Made by a program: the position numbers and the translations under genes | Shown: positions 52,015-60,958 of the stretch, piece after piece | Layout of the letters: each line of letters starts with the position of its first letter | Numbering within the stretch: position 1 is the stretch's first letter | Assembly: GCF_000730645.1 (NCBI RefSeq) | Contig: NZ_BBIU01000002.1 | Location: forward strand, 186,001 to 250,000 | Direction of reading: 5' to 3' | DNA length: 64,000 bases | Source of the DNA: Pseudomonas parafulva NBRC 16636 = DSM 17004 | GTDB lineage: Bacteria; Pseudomonadota; Gammaproteobacteria; Pseudomonadales; Pseudomonadaceae | The notes under the pieces: generated by a model | Databases searched by the model: none | The model's input: the letters and a program-made list of their open reading frames with translations, nothing else | Told to the model about the DNA's origin: nothing

Positions 52015-53477
52015 TTGCCGATTATCAGCAGCAGAAAACGCTGCGGGGCAGCTATGACGTGTGCATCATCGGCGCAGGCCCTGCGGGCATCACCTTGGCG
52101 CTGCGCCTGGCAACTGCCGGCCACAGCGTATTGCTGGCCGAAGGCGGCGGGCAGGAATATTCGCCCCGCTCCCAAGGGCTGTATGCCTGCTCATCCAGCG
52201 GCCTGCAACTGTATGCCGAGGAAGCCCGGCTGCGTTACCTGGGCGGTACGTCCAACCATTGGGCAGGCCGCTGCCGGCCGTTCAGCCCCTCGGATTTCAC
52301 GATCGCGCCCCCGGGCGACCTGCCGGGCTGGCCCATCCCCTATGAGGAAATCGAGCGTTATTTGCCGGCGGCGATGGACATTGTCGACCTGCCTGCCGGC
52401 GCGCCGTTCAAGGCCATCAATACCGGCCTGGATGGCGGTGAATTCGACCCGGACCGCTTTCTGCTCAGCCCACCCACCCGGTTTGCGCAAAAGTACGCCA
52501 CGGCCCTGGAGCAGACCGAGGGCCTGGACGTGTTCCTCAACTGCAATTGCGTCGACCTGGAATTCGACAGTGCCGCTGGCCGCCTGGCGGCAGTGGTCCT
52601 GTCTGATTACGAGGGCAACCGCCAGCGCCAGGTGGCGCGCTATTTCATCCTGGCCGCGGGCGCCATTGAAAATGCCCGGCAGTTGCTCAACAGCCAGTCG
52701 CTGGCAGATGCCGGTGTGATCAGCAAAGGCGGGCTGGTAGGCGGGTGCTTCATGGAGCACCTGAACGTCGACATGGGTACCTTCATCCTCAAGCCCGGGC
52801 TGGACCAGGACGCCCGCGAGTACTACACCACCGACGCCTTCGTCGAGCAGTACAAGATCGGCAAGGGCAACGTCAGGGCCGCGCTGCTGGCTGAGGTGCA
52901 AACCTACGGCCGCACGGCCGAGGTGAAGCATTTTCTGGAAAACCTGGCCTGTGACATGGGCGTGGCCGGCAAGGTGGAATTCGTGGCCCGCTTCAGCTGC
53001 CCGGGTGATGGGGTGATCAGCACCATGATCGAGCAGTTCCCCAGCCTGCAAAGCCGTATCTCGTTGCTGGAGCAGAAGGACGCCCTGGGCGTGGCCAAGG
53101 TCAACGTCAACTGGGTGCTCACCGCCGAGGACCGCAACACCATCAAGTGCATCGGTACCACGCTGGCCACCCAGTGGGCTGACATGGAACTGGGCTTCGT
53201 CAAGCTCAACGACTACGTCTACGACACGTCAATACCGCTGAAACTCTCGCCCCACGCCCACCACATGGGCACCACCCGCATGGCCGCTTCACCCCAGCAC
53301 GGGGTGGTGGACACCGATTGCAAGGTATTCGGCACCGACAACCTCTATGCGGCGGGTAGCAGCATTTTTGCCACCGGCGGTGCTTCCAACCCGACCATGC
53401 CGCTGCTGCAATTTGCCGTACGCCTGGCCGAGCACCTTGACGGGAGGATCAGCGCAGCCCGCAGCGCAGCGGCGTAA
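52011..53477 (+). CDS. GMC-family FAD oxidoreductase in the EPS locus
   Basis: The 488-residue flavoprotein has the FAD motif IIGAGPAGITLALRLATAGH, a GGTSNHWAG segment, and the C-terminal GMC pair HHMGTTRMA and GGASNPTMPLLQ with catalytic His and Asn. Related enzymes oxidise sugar or alcohol hydroxyls. In an EPS operon it may modify a sugar of the repeat unit. It is coupled by a 4-base overlap to the Tat mini-protein. Start ATG 52011 is set by that overlap and by the N-terminal length of the family. Confidence 0.88.
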   Translation: MIADYQQQKTLRGSYDVCIIGAGPAGITLALRLATAGHSVLLAEGGGQEYSPRSQGLYACSSSGLQLYAEEARLRYLGGTSNHWAGRCRPFSPSDFTIAPPGDLPGWPIPYEEIERYLPAAMDIVDLPAGAPFKAINTGLDGGEFDPDRFLLSPPTRFAQKYATALEQTEGLDVFLNCNCVDLEFDSAAGRLAAVVLSDYEGNRQRQVARYFILAAGAIENARQLLNSQSLADAGVISKGGLVGGCFMEHLNVDMGTFILKPGLDQDAREYYTTDAFVEQYKIGKGNVRAALLAEVQTYGRTAEVKHFLENLACDMGVAGKVEFVARFSCPGDGVISTMIEQFPSLQSRISLLEQKDALGVAKVNVNWVLTAEDRNTIKCIGTTLATQWADMELGFVKLNDYVYDTSIPLKLSPHAHHMGTTRMAASPQHGVVDTDCKVFGTDNLYAAGSSIFATGGASNPTMPLLQFAVRLAEHLDGRISAARSAAA

Positions 53478-53579
53478 AAAGGCGACAGGGCATGAGCGCG
53501 CACCGGTCAGCAACCACAAGAACGAGACCGTGGCGCTTCAGGGACTATTTGGATTGCATTGATCGCGAGGCCAGGCAGC

Positions 53580-54197
53580 ATGATCGGATGGATACGCAGA
53601 GCCGTGACGCACTATGCGCACTCCACAGGGCGAGGACGCGCGTTCTACAAGAAATTCTGCAACCCGTCCGGGTTGGAGTGGGGGGCTTACCTGGCCCGCT
53701 GGGGTGGCTTTCATTCGGTGGGCAGTAACTTCTATGTCAACCAGGGCTGCAACATCACCGACCCGTCGTTGGTGCGCATCGGCAACAGTGTGGGGTTGTC
53801 CGACTGCACCCTGATCGGGCACGACGGGGTGGTGTTGCTGATCGAGCACCGCTTCGGCAAGCACCTGGATTCAGTCGGTTTCATCGACATCAAGGACAAC
53901 TGCTTCGTCGGCCACGGCGCCATCGTCATGCCCAGGGTGACCATCGGCCCGGAATCGATCGTGGCCGCAGGTGCCGTCGTAACCAAGGATGTGCCGCCCG
54001 GCACGGTGTATGGCGGTAACCCGGCCACTTTTATCTGCACCACCGACGCGCTGATCAAACGGGTGGAAGCCCGCTGTGAGGCCTACCCCTGGATCGACAT
54101 CGTCAAGCAGCGCAACGGCGCCTACGACCCAGAGGTCGAGCCACTGCTGATGGCGCAGCGGCGCCAGTACTTCTTCGGGGACAGCGACAATGGCTAA
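53580..54197 (+). CDS. Hexapeptide-repeat acyltransferase
   Basis: The 205-residue protein has left-handed beta-helix repeats (VGSNFYVNQGCNITDPSLV, IDIKDNCFVGHGAIVMPRVT, IGPESIVAAGAVVTKDVPPG) of the LbetaH acetyltransferase class, with the catalytic His likely in LIGHDGVV. It probably acetylates an EPS sugar with acetyl-CoA. ATG at 53580 follows GAGGCCAGGCAGC. The next gene begins within its last 8 bases. Confidence 0.87.
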   Translation: MIGWIRRAVTHYAHSTGRGRAFYKKFCNPSGLEWGAYLARWGGFHSVGSNFYVNQGCNITDPSLVRIGNSVGLSDCTLIGHDGVVLLIEHRFGKHLDSVGFIDIKDNCFVGHGAIVMPRVTIGPESIVAAGAVVTKDVPPGTVYGGNPATFICTTDALIKRVEARCEAYPWIDIVKQRNGAYDPEVEPLLMAQRRQYFFGDSDNG

Positions 54198-55143
54198 GCC
54201 CGTGGATGTGCTGGTGGTCAATTTCAACACTGGCGCTTTGCTGCAGCCCATGTTCGACGCCCTGCGGCACGCCGGCAGCGATGAGTTGGCCCGCTACCTG
54301 GTGGTCGACAACGCATCTGCCGACGACTCCGTAAAACGCCTGGCCCAGGTCTGCCCCGACGCTGTAGTGCTGGCCAACCAACAGAACGTGGGGTTCGGCC
54401 GCGCCAACAATCAGCTGTTGGCGCACCTGCAGGGCCGCTATGCGTTGCTGCTCAATACCGATGCGTTCGTGGCCGCCGACACCCTGCGCAGAACCTTAGC
54501 GTACATGGAAAGCGATCCCCAATGTGGGGTGCTCGGCGTCAGACTGGAAGGGCGGGATGGCGACCTGCAGCCAAGCTGCCGGTACTTTCCCACTCCGTTG
54601 AATGTGTTTGCAGGGCGTACGGGTTTGGGGCGGTTTTTCCCCGGGCTGAAAATGGTCGACGAGATGGGCTGGGACCATGCCTCGGTACGCGAATGCGACT
54701 GGCTGCCCGGCTGCTTCTACCTGGTACGCCGTGAAGTGCTGGACCAGGTGGGCCTGTTCGACCCACGGTTCTTCCTCTATTACGAAGAGGTGGACCACTG
54801 CAAGCGGGTCAAGGCCGCGGGGTGGAAGGTGGTGTTCTACCCCGACACCACGGTGGTGCACATCGGTGGCGAAAGCTCCAAGTCGGTAGCTGAACTGGAG
54901 GCGGCCAGCCGGCAGATCTCTGCTTACCAGATCGAAAGCGAGCTGCTGTACTTTCGCAAACACCACGGCATTGCCGGCCTGGCCTTGCACATGCTGCTGG
55001 TCAGCCTGGGCGACCTGGTGCTGGCGCTCAAGGCCTTGCTCAAGCGCCGGGGGCGGGCTGCGTTGCTGGCCTGCTGGCGCCATAGCAAGGCGACGTGGGC
55101 ATTGCTGCTCAAAACCCGCTACGCCACCCAACCCACGAGGTAG
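54190..55143 (+). CDS. GT2 glycosyltransferase (WbbL/rhamnosyltransferase-like)
   Basis: The 317-residue enzyme has a GT-A domain (VDVLVVNFNTGALLQPMFDA; LLNTDAFV with the DxD-like site; DWLPGCFYLVRREVLDQVGL; FLYYEEVDHCKR) close to WbbL. The C-terminal region has two amphipathic helices for membrane attachment. Donor probably dTDP-rhamnose or a UDP-hexose, undecided from sequence. It overlaps the acyltransferase by 8 bases. Confidence 0.9.
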   Translation: MAKPVDVLVVNFNTGALLQPMFDALRHAGSDELARYLVVDNASADDSVKRLAQVCPDAVVLANQQNVGFGRANNQLLAHLQGRYALLLNTDAFVAADTLRRTLAYMESDPQCGVLGVRLEGRDGDLQPSCRYFPTPLNVFAGRTGLGRFFPGLKMVDEMGWDHASVRECDWLPGCFYLVRREVLDQVGLFDPRFFLYYEEVDHCKRVKAAGWKVVFYPDTTVVHIGGESSKSVAELEAASRQISAYQIESELLYFRKHHGIAGLALHMLLVSLGDLVLALKALLKRRGRAALLACWRHSKATWALLLKTRYATQPTR

Positions 55144-55151
55144 TACGCGCC

Positions 55152-55676
55152 ATGTTCGAGAATATTCGTGCCGACCTGCGGGCCCATGGGGGCGATTGGG
55201 GCGCACAGGGGTTCTGGGTGCTGCTGGTGTACCGCTTCGGGCGCTGGCGCTACGGGGTGCGCCCGGCCTTGTTGCGCAAGCTGTTTTCGTTCATCTACAA
55301 AGTGCTGTTCAAGTTCGTGCAGATCATCACCGGCGTCGAGTTGCCCTGCGAAGCGGTGATTGGCCGCAATTTCGTCATCGACCACTTCGGCGGCATCGTC
55401 GTCAGTGGCTATGCGCGCTTCGGTGACAATTGCCGTATCCGCAATGGCGTGGTCGTGGGGCTGAAACGGGTGGACAGGCCGGTGGCGCCGGTATTCGGCG
55501 ATAACGTGGATATCGGCACCGGGGCCAAGGTGCTGGGGGAAATCCGCATCGGTAACAACGTGATCATCGGGGCCAATGCCGTAGTGCTGGTGGATGTGCC
55601 GGACGACTGCATTGCGGTGGGAGTACCTGCCACGGTCAAGGCCAGGCGCACAGCCGGTGCGGAGGCTGTCGAGTGA
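55152..55676 (+). CDS. Serine-acetyltransferase-like hexapeptide acetyltransferase
   Basis: The 174-residue protein resembles CysE-type LbetaH acetyltransferases: IGRNFVIDHFGGIVVSGYAR, DNVDIGTGAKVLGEIRIGNN and IIGANAVVLVDVPDD. His in IDHFGG is the likely catalytic base. In this context it probably acetylates EPS sugars rather than serine, which the short N-terminus supports. It is 8 bases after the GT2 gene. Confidence 0.85.
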   Translation: MFENIRADLRAHGGDWGAQGFWVLLVYRFGRWRYGVRPALLRKLFSFIYKVLFKFVQIITGVELPCEAVIGRNFVIDHFGGIVVSGYARFGDNCRIRNGVVVGLKRVDRPVAPVFGDNVDIGTGAKVLGEIRIGNNVIIGANAVVLVDVPDDCIAVGVPATVKARRTAGAEAVE

Positions 55677-56656
55677 GCGTTACGCCCGAGCTTGGCGTGG
55701 TGGTGATTGGCCGCAACGAAGGCCAGCGCCTGGCGCGCTGCCTTCAGTCCCTGGCTGAGCGCACCGACAGCGTGGTGTACGTCGACTCCGGCTCCACGGA
55801 TGGCTCTGTGGCACTGGCGCAAAGCCTGGGTGTTCAGGTACTCGCGCTGGACCTGCGCATCCCCTTTACCGCTGCCCGCGCCCGCAATGAAGGCTTTGCA
55901 GCTCTGCTGCGGTCAGTGCCGGGCTTGCACTGGGTGCAATTCGTTGACGGCGATTGCGAGGTGGCCCCGCGCTGGCTGGCTACCGCCCAGGCCTTTTTGC
56001 AGCAGCACGCCGATGTCGCCGTGGTGTGCGGGCGCCGCCGCGAGCGGTTTGCCCGACAGACGCCTTACAACCTGCTTTGCGACATGGAGTGGGACACCCC
56101 GGTGGGCGAGGCCAAGGCCTGCGGCGGCGATGCATTGATGCGGGTACAGGCCTTTGACGCCGTCGGTGGGTTTCGCCCAGGCCTGATCGCGGGCGAGGAG
56201 CCCGAGTTGTGCGTACGCCTGCGGGCTGCAGGCTGGAAGGTCTGGCGCCTGGACGCCGAGATGACCCTGCACGACGCGGCCATGACCCGTTTCAGCCAAT
56301 GGTGGCGGCGCTCCCAGCGGGCCGGCTTTGCCTATGCCGAAGGCGCGCAACTGCACGGTGCGCCCCCTGAGCGGCACTGGCTGCAGGAGTCCCGCCGGGC
56401 ATGGCTGTGGGGCCTGGGCGTACCGTTGGTGGTGGTGCTAGCCTGCCTGGCGCTGGGCGCCTGGGGGTTGTTGCTGCTGGCTGTGTACCCGGTGCAGGTC
56501 GTGCGCCTGGCCCGTCGTGGTCAGCGCACCCCCAAGGAAAACTGGCTGCAGGCGGTGTTTCTGGTCATTGGCAAGTTCCCGGAAATGCTGGGGCAGCTGA
56601 AATTTTGGCGCCAGCGCCTGCTGGCCGGCAAATCGACGTTGATCGAGTACAAGTGA
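55673..56656 (+). CDS. GT2 glycosyltransferase
   Basis: The 327-residue enzyme starts with GTG 55673 in a GTGA overlap with the previous stop. It has GT-A features: LGVVVIGRNEGQRLARCLQS, VYVDSGSTDGS, and DGDCEVAPRWL with the DxD, then GEEPELCVRLRAAGWKVWRL. A C-terminal hydrophobic stretch (LGVPLVVVLACLALGAWGLL) anchors it to the membrane. Confidence 0.9.
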   Translation: MSVTPELGVVVIGRNEGQRLARCLQSLAERTDSVVYVDSGSTDGSVALAQSLGVQVLALDLRIPFTAARARNEGFAALLRSVPGLHWVQFVDGDCEVAPRWLATAQAFLQQHADVAVVCGRRRERFARQTPYNLLCDMEWDTPVGEAKACGGDALMRVQAFDAVGGFRPGLIAGEEPELCVRLRAAGWKVWRLDAEMTLHDAAMTRFSQWWRRSQRAGFAYAEGAQLHGAPPERHWLQESRRAWLWGLGVPLVVVLACLALGAWGLLLLAVYPVQVVRLARRGQRTPKENWLQAVFLVIGKFPEMLGQLKFWRQRLLAGKSTLIEYK

Positions 56657-56666
56657 GAGCCCACCC

Positions 56667-57677
56667 ATGATGCTCGGCACCCTCGTCAAAAGCGTATCCA
56701 GCCTGCAACCGGGTTACTCGTTACGGGCATTGAACAGCAAGCGCCGGCTGGTGCAGCAGATGCTCATCCACCGACACGACCTGGGCCGGTTCATGCAACG
56801 CATGCAGGCGGCGTTGGGGCCTGATTGCTGGCAGCGGCTGGGCATGGACGGCATAGGCGTCGTGCAATGGCCGTACATCAGCCGGGGCTGGGCGGCGCCG
56901 CGCCGGCTGGAGGCGGTGGCTGCGCACTTTGAAGTGGTGGCTGGCCAATTTCCGCACCTGCTGGTGGAGGGCCGGGATCAGTCCATCGTGCTGTACGACC
57001 TTTCTGCCCAGTCTGCCGGTTGCAGCCTGGTACTGGACCGCCCAGTCTGGTTCAAGCGCGAGGGCGAGCTGGTGTTGAACCTGTTCCGGGGTGACCTGCG
57101 GGTCGCTTCGCTGGCGTTCACTCTTAGCCGCAGCGAAGGGCCGCTGGTAATGTTCGTCGGTGCCGTGCAGGGCATCCACAGGGGTATCGACAGCGACACC
57201 TCGCTGGCCATCTACCGCGACCTGACCAAGGATTTCGAAGGCCTGCGCCCCCGCAGCCTGCTGCTGGAGGCGCTCAAATGCCTGGCCCGGTGCCTGGGCG
57301 TGGCGGAAATCAACGCCGTGAGCGACGCTTACCGCCACCATCGGCATGCCTACTTCGGCCAAGACGAGGGCAAGCCCCTGGCAGCGGACTATGACGTTAT
57401 CTGGCAGGAGAGCGGCGGCATGGCGTCGCACCGTGAAGGCTTCTTCGCCATACCCTTGGTGGCCGCACAGCGCGCCGAGGCGGACATCCCGGCCAAAAAG
57501 CGTGCTATGTACCGGCGCCGGCATGCGCTGTTGCTGGAGGTTTTCGCAGGTTTGCAGGGGGCATTGGCGGGCGCGGGTGGCAGCCATGAACTACAAGGTA
57601 AACAGGGGGATGCATGCGTTGAGCGTGTATCGGCAGTGGGCAGACCGCCGGTGATCGGCAGCCAGGAACAGGGCTGA
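56667..57677 (+). CDS. VirK/YbjX (DUF535) family protein
   Basis: The 336-residue protein has the DUF535 layout: LDRPVWFKREGELVLNLFRG, then ASLAFTLSRSEGPLVMFVGA, VQGIHRGIDSDTSL, FEGLRPRSLLLEALKCLARC, and the C-terminal KKRAMYRRRHALL. Homologues (VirK of Shigella, YbjX, SomA of Salmonella) affect surface properties and virulence by unknown means. Its place inside an EPS operon suggests a direct part in export or attachment. Start ATG 56667 and the next ATG 56670 are both possible. Confidence 0.83.
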   Translation: MMLGTLVKSVSSLQPGYSLRALNSKRRLVQQMLIHRHDLGRFMQRMQAALGPDCWQRLGMDGIGVVQWPYISRGWAAPRRLEAVAAHFEVVAGQFPHLLVEGRDQSIVLYDLSAQSAGCSLVLDRPVWFKREGELVLNLFRGDLRVASLAFTLSRSEGPLVMFVGAVQGIHRGIDSDTSLAIYRDLTKDFEGLRPRSLLLEALKCLARCLGVAEINAVSDAYRHHRHAYFGQDEGKPLAADYDVIWQESGGMASHREGFFAIPLVAAQRAEADIPAKKRAMYRRRHALLLEVFAGLQGALAGAGGSHELQGKQGDACVERVSAVGRPPVIGSQEQG

Positions 57678-57719
57678 CACAGGCGCTAGGCCATCAAGCG
57701 GGTTTGGATCTGGATTCGT

Positions 57720-58922
57720 ATGCGTATCGCCTACTTCATCAATCAGTACCCGAAGGTGAGCCACAGTTTCATCCGCCGCGAGATCCTGGCGCTGGAGCGC
57801 CTGGGTGTGCAGGTGCAGCGTCTGGCGCTGCGGGGTTGGGATGCCGAGGTGCAGGACGCCGACGATGCCAGTGAAAAGCTCAAGACCCGTTACGTGCTGC
57901 AAGGCGGCTTGCGTGCATTGATCGCACCCACCTGGCACGCACTGCGCCATCAACCCCGGCGGTTCCTTCAGGCATTGTGCCTGGCCCTGGGCATGGGCCG
58001 CCGGGCCGATCGGGCCTGGCCCTACCATGTGATCTACCTGGCCGAGGCCTGCCAGTTGCTGCAGTGGTTGCAGGCCAGTGGGGCCAGCCATGTGCATGCC
58101 CATTTCGGCACCAATTCGGCTGAGGTGGTGATGCTGGCCAACGCACTGGGTGGCCCTGCGTACAGCTTTACCGTGCACGGGCCTGAAGAGTTCGATAAAC
58201 CGCAGTTCCTGCACCTGGGTGAAAAGGCCCGACGCGCCGCGTTCGTGGCAGCCGTCAGCGCCTATGGGCGCAGCCAGTTGTACCGTTGGGTGGCCCACGA
58301 GCACTGGCCTCGGATAAAAGTGGTGCATTGTGGCCTTGAGCAGGCCTTTCATGCGGTACCGGCTGTAGCGGTGCCCGCTGCGCCCAGGCTGGTGTGCGTG
58401 GGGCGCTTGTGCGAACAGAAGGGGCAGTTGCTGTTGCTGGAGGCGGCGCGCAGGCTCGCCGCCGAGGCGACGGCGTTCGAGCTGGTGCTGGCAGGTGATG
58501 GCGAGATGCGCGGGGAGATTGAGCGGTTGATTGACCGCTACGGGCTGCAGCGCCATGTACGGGTTACAGGGTGGATCAGCAGCGCACAGGTGCGTGAAGA
58601 AATCCTCGCAGCACGCGCACTGGTTTTACCCAGCTTTGCCGAGGGCCTGCCCGTGGTCATCATGGAGGCCATGGCCTTGCGCCGGCCGGTAATCACTACC
58701 TATGTAGCGGGCATTCCCGAACTGGTACGCCCTGGTGAAAATGGCTGGCTGGTGCCGGCTGGCGATGTGGAGCAACTGACCGAAGCCATGGCTGACTGCC
58801 TGGCGCAACCGGTGCAGAACCTGCAGCGCATGGGCGACGCGGCTTACCACCGTGTACTGCAACGCCATGACATCGATACCGAGGCGGCCCGGCTGGCCGG
58901 TTATTTCAAGGCAGACGCATGA
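57720..58922 (+). CDS. GT4 glycosyltransferase (GT-B fold)
   Basis: The 400-residue enzyme has an N-terminal glyco_trans_4 region (YFINQYPKVSHSFIRREIL) and C-terminal GT4 domain with the E-x7-E motif in PSFAEGLPVVIMEAMALRRP. It is retaining and probably adds an inner sugar of the repeat. It follows the DUF535 gene by 42 bases and overlaps the next gene by 4 bases. Confidence 0.92.
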   Translation: MRIAYFINQYPKVSHSFIRREILALERLGVQVQRLALRGWDAEVQDADDASEKLKTRYVLQGGLRALIAPTWHALRHQPRRFLQALCLALGMGRRADRAWPYHVIYLAEACQLLQWLQASGASHVHAHFGTNSAEVVMLANALGGPAYSFTVHGPEEFDKPQFLHLGEKARRAAFVAAVSAYGRSQLYRWVAHEHWPRIKVVHCGLEQAFHAVPAVAVPAAPRLVCVGRLCEQKGQLLLLEAARRLAAEATAFELVLAGDGEMRGEIERLIDRYGLQRHVRVTGWISSAQVREEILAARALVLPSFAEGLPVVIMEAMALRRPVITTYVAGIPELVRPGENGWLVPAGDVEQLTEAMADCLAQPVQNLQRMGDAAYHRVLQRHDIDTEAARLAGYFKADA

Positions 58923-60109
58923 TTAGTGTATTGGGTGGGTTGCTGGGCGTGCTGGCGTTGATCGCCCTGGTGCCGGTGCTGGTGCTTTTGCTGCAGGTGG
59001 TGCTGGCTTGCCTGCCCGCGCGCCGGCAACGGCCGATGGCTGGTGGTGCAAGGCCGCGGGTGGCGGTACTGGTGCCCGCCCATGACGAGGCGTCGATCAT
59101 CGCCACTACCCTGGCCAGTATCACCCCCCAGCTGCTGCCCGGCGACCGAGTGCTGGTGGTTGCGGACAACTGCACCGATGACACCGCACGCCTGGCGGGC
59201 GTTGCCGGCGCTGAGGTGGTCGAGCGCCAGGACGCACGGTTGCGTGGCAAGGGCTATGCGCTGGACTTCGGCCTGCGCCACCTGGCCAGCCAGGCCCCGG
59301 ACGTGGTGATTGTGGTGGATGCCGACTGCGTGGTGGGCGAGGGCGCCATCGAGCGCCTGGCGCGCCGTTGCGTTGAGGCGGGCAGGCCGGTGCAGGGGCT
59401 GTACCTGATGCGCGCACCGGCAGGTGCCGGGGCGAAAGTGCAGGTCGCCGAATTTGCCTGGCGGGTAAAAAACCTGGTGCGCCCACGGGGTTGGGCCCGC
59501 CTGGGGTTGCCGTGCCAGCTGATGGGGGCTGGCATGGCGTTCCGTTGGCAGGACCTGGCGGGGGTCGACCTGGCCAACGGCCACTTGGTCGAAGATATTA
59601 AACTCGGGCTGGACCTGTGCCAGCAGGGCAAGCCCCCGCTGTTCTGCCCCGAGGCGTTGGTGACCAGCCAGTTTCCGGTGAGCCAGCAGGGCCTCAACAG
59701 CCAGCGCACCCGTTGGGAGCATGGCCACTTGGGCCTGATTCTGGCCGATGCCCCGCGGCGGGCCATGGCTGCGGTGCAGCAACGCAACGGTGCCCTGGCA
59801 GCCCTGACCCTGGACCTGCTGGTGCCGCCTCTGGCGCTGCTGGTGCTGGCCTTGCTCGGGCTGAATCTGCTGACCTGGCTGGCCTACGCCGTGCTGGGCC
59901 TGGCAACGCCAGCCTGGCTAGCCCTCTGGGCGCTTGTGTTGCTGGCGCTTGCCGTGGGCCTGGCCTGGTTGCGCTTCTGCCGGGAGGTCATTCCGTTCTC
60001 GGTGCTGCTGTACGCGCCTTTTTATGCCGCCCGCAAAATCCCGCTGTACCTGGGCTTTCTGATCAAGCGCCAGGTCGAGTGGGTGCGCTCCAAACGGGAT
60101 GACGACTGA
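58919..60109 (+). CDS. Membrane GT2 glycosyltransferase
   Basis: The 396-residue enzyme has an N-terminal helix, a processive-type GT2 core (VAVLVPAHDEASIIATTLAS, VVADNCTDDTARLAG, VDADCVVGEG, and QRTRWEHGHL at about 260-270) and several C-terminal helices. The QxxRW-type motif (QRTRW) links it to membrane GT2 enzymes that act on lipid or polymer. It overlaps the GT4 gene by 4 bases and the WecG-like gene by one base. Confidence 0.9.
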   Translation: MISVLGGLLGVLALIALVPVLVLLLQVVLACLPARRQRPMAGGARPRVAVLVPAHDEASIIATTLASITPQLLPGDRVLVVADNCTDDTARLAGVAGAEVVERQDARLRGKGYALDFGLRHLASQAPDVVIVVDADCVVGEGAIERLARRCVEAGRPVQGLYLMRAPAGAGAKVQVAEFAWRVKNLVRPRGWARLGLPCQLMGAGMAFRWQDLAGVDLANGHLVEDIKLGLDLCQQGKPPLFCPEALVTSQFPVSQQGLNSQRTRWEHGHLGLILADAPRRAMAAVQQRNGALAALTLDLLVPPLALLVLALLGLNLLTWLAYAVLGLATPAWLALWALVLLALAVGLAWLRFCREVIPFSVLLYAPFYAARKIPLYLGFLIKRQVEWVRSKRDDD

Positions 60110-60849
60110 TGCCTCGACGACTTTGGCGGCAGCGCTGGCAACGCATCATCGATCAGCTGCAGGTTGTGCAGAACAATGACGCAGCCCAGGGGCTGCTTGC
60201 GCAGCTCGCCGCCCCCACTGCGCCTACCGTACTGGGGTTCGTCAACGCCCATGCCATGAACCTGGTAGTGCGCGACAGCGCCTACTGCCAGGCGCTGCTG
60301 TCGGCAGGCGTGCTGTTGCGCGACGGTTCGGGCATGGCCATTCTGTACCGCAGGCTGGGGCTGGCGCCGGGCCTGAACATGAACGGCACCGACTTCATCC
60401 CCAGGCTGCTGGGGGCGTACCGTGGCCGCCGTGTGGCGTTCTGGGGCACGCGCCAGCCCTACCTGGGCCAGGCCGCGCAGCGCTGCGCGGCTACCTTTGG
60501 GGTACAGCCGGTGTCGGTGCACGATGGGTTCGCCGCCATCGACACCTACCTGGAACTGGCCGGCAAGCACCGGCCCGACCTGATCGTGCTGGGCATGGGC
60601 ATGCCACGGCAGGAAGCCGTGGCGGCAGCGCTGGCCGAAAGCGGCCAACCGTGCCTGATCATCTGTGGCGGGGCGATTCTGGATTTTCTGGGGGGCAAGG
60701 TCAGCCGTGCGCCGGGCTGGCTGCGGCGCTTCGGGCTGGAGTGGTTGTACCGCCTGGTGCGCGAACCCAAGCGCCTGTTCATGCGCTATGTGGCCGGTAA
60801 CCCGCTGTTTCTGCTACGCACCCTGCTGTTCAGCAGCCGCTCGCCATGA
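60109..60849 (+). CDS. WecG/TagA/CpsF family glycosyltransferase (GT26)
   Basis: The 246-residue protein has the GT26 pattern: VLGFVNAHAMNLVVRDS, LRDGSGMAI, NGTDFIPRLLGAY, IVLGMGMPRQE and CGGAILDFLGGKVSRAPGWL. Members transfer N-acetylmannosamine(-uronic acid) or glucose to lipid-linked acceptors. It likely adds the second or a later sugar to the undecaprenyl-linked unit. The next gene begins 109 bases on. Confidence 0.92.
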   Translation: MPRRLWRQRWQRIIDQLQVVQNNDAAQGLLAQLAAPTAPTVLGFVNAHAMNLVVRDSAYCQALLSAGVLLRDGSGMAILYRRLGLAPGLNMNGTDFIPRLLGAYRGRRVAFWGTRQPYLGQAAQRCAATFGVQPVSVHDGFAAIDTYLELAGKHRPDLIVLGMGMPRQEAVAAALAESGQPCLIICGGAILDFLGGKVSRAPGWLRRFGLEWLYRLVREPKRLFMRYVAGNPLFLLRTLLFSSRSP

Positions 60850-60958
60850 TGCTACAGTGAGATCAATGCATCGGCGCTTCACCCGCTTCGCTTACGCTGT
60901 TTTCAGGTTGGCTGTTTGATCGCTGGCAGTTGCCAGGCACCCACCGAAGAGGTCTGAA

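Noticed and set aside
53492..53728. 78-codon frame starting ATGAGCGCGCACCGG before the acyltransferase
   Set aside because: It overlaps most of the N-terminal acyltransferase frame, and the product has no recognisable pattern; the acyltransferase frame has clear hexapeptide repeats.
55152..55676. True serine acetyltransferase CysE for cysteine synthesis
   Set aside because: It is much shorter than CysE at the N-terminus and lies inside an EPS operon between glycosyltransferases, so an EPS acetyltransferase is more likely.
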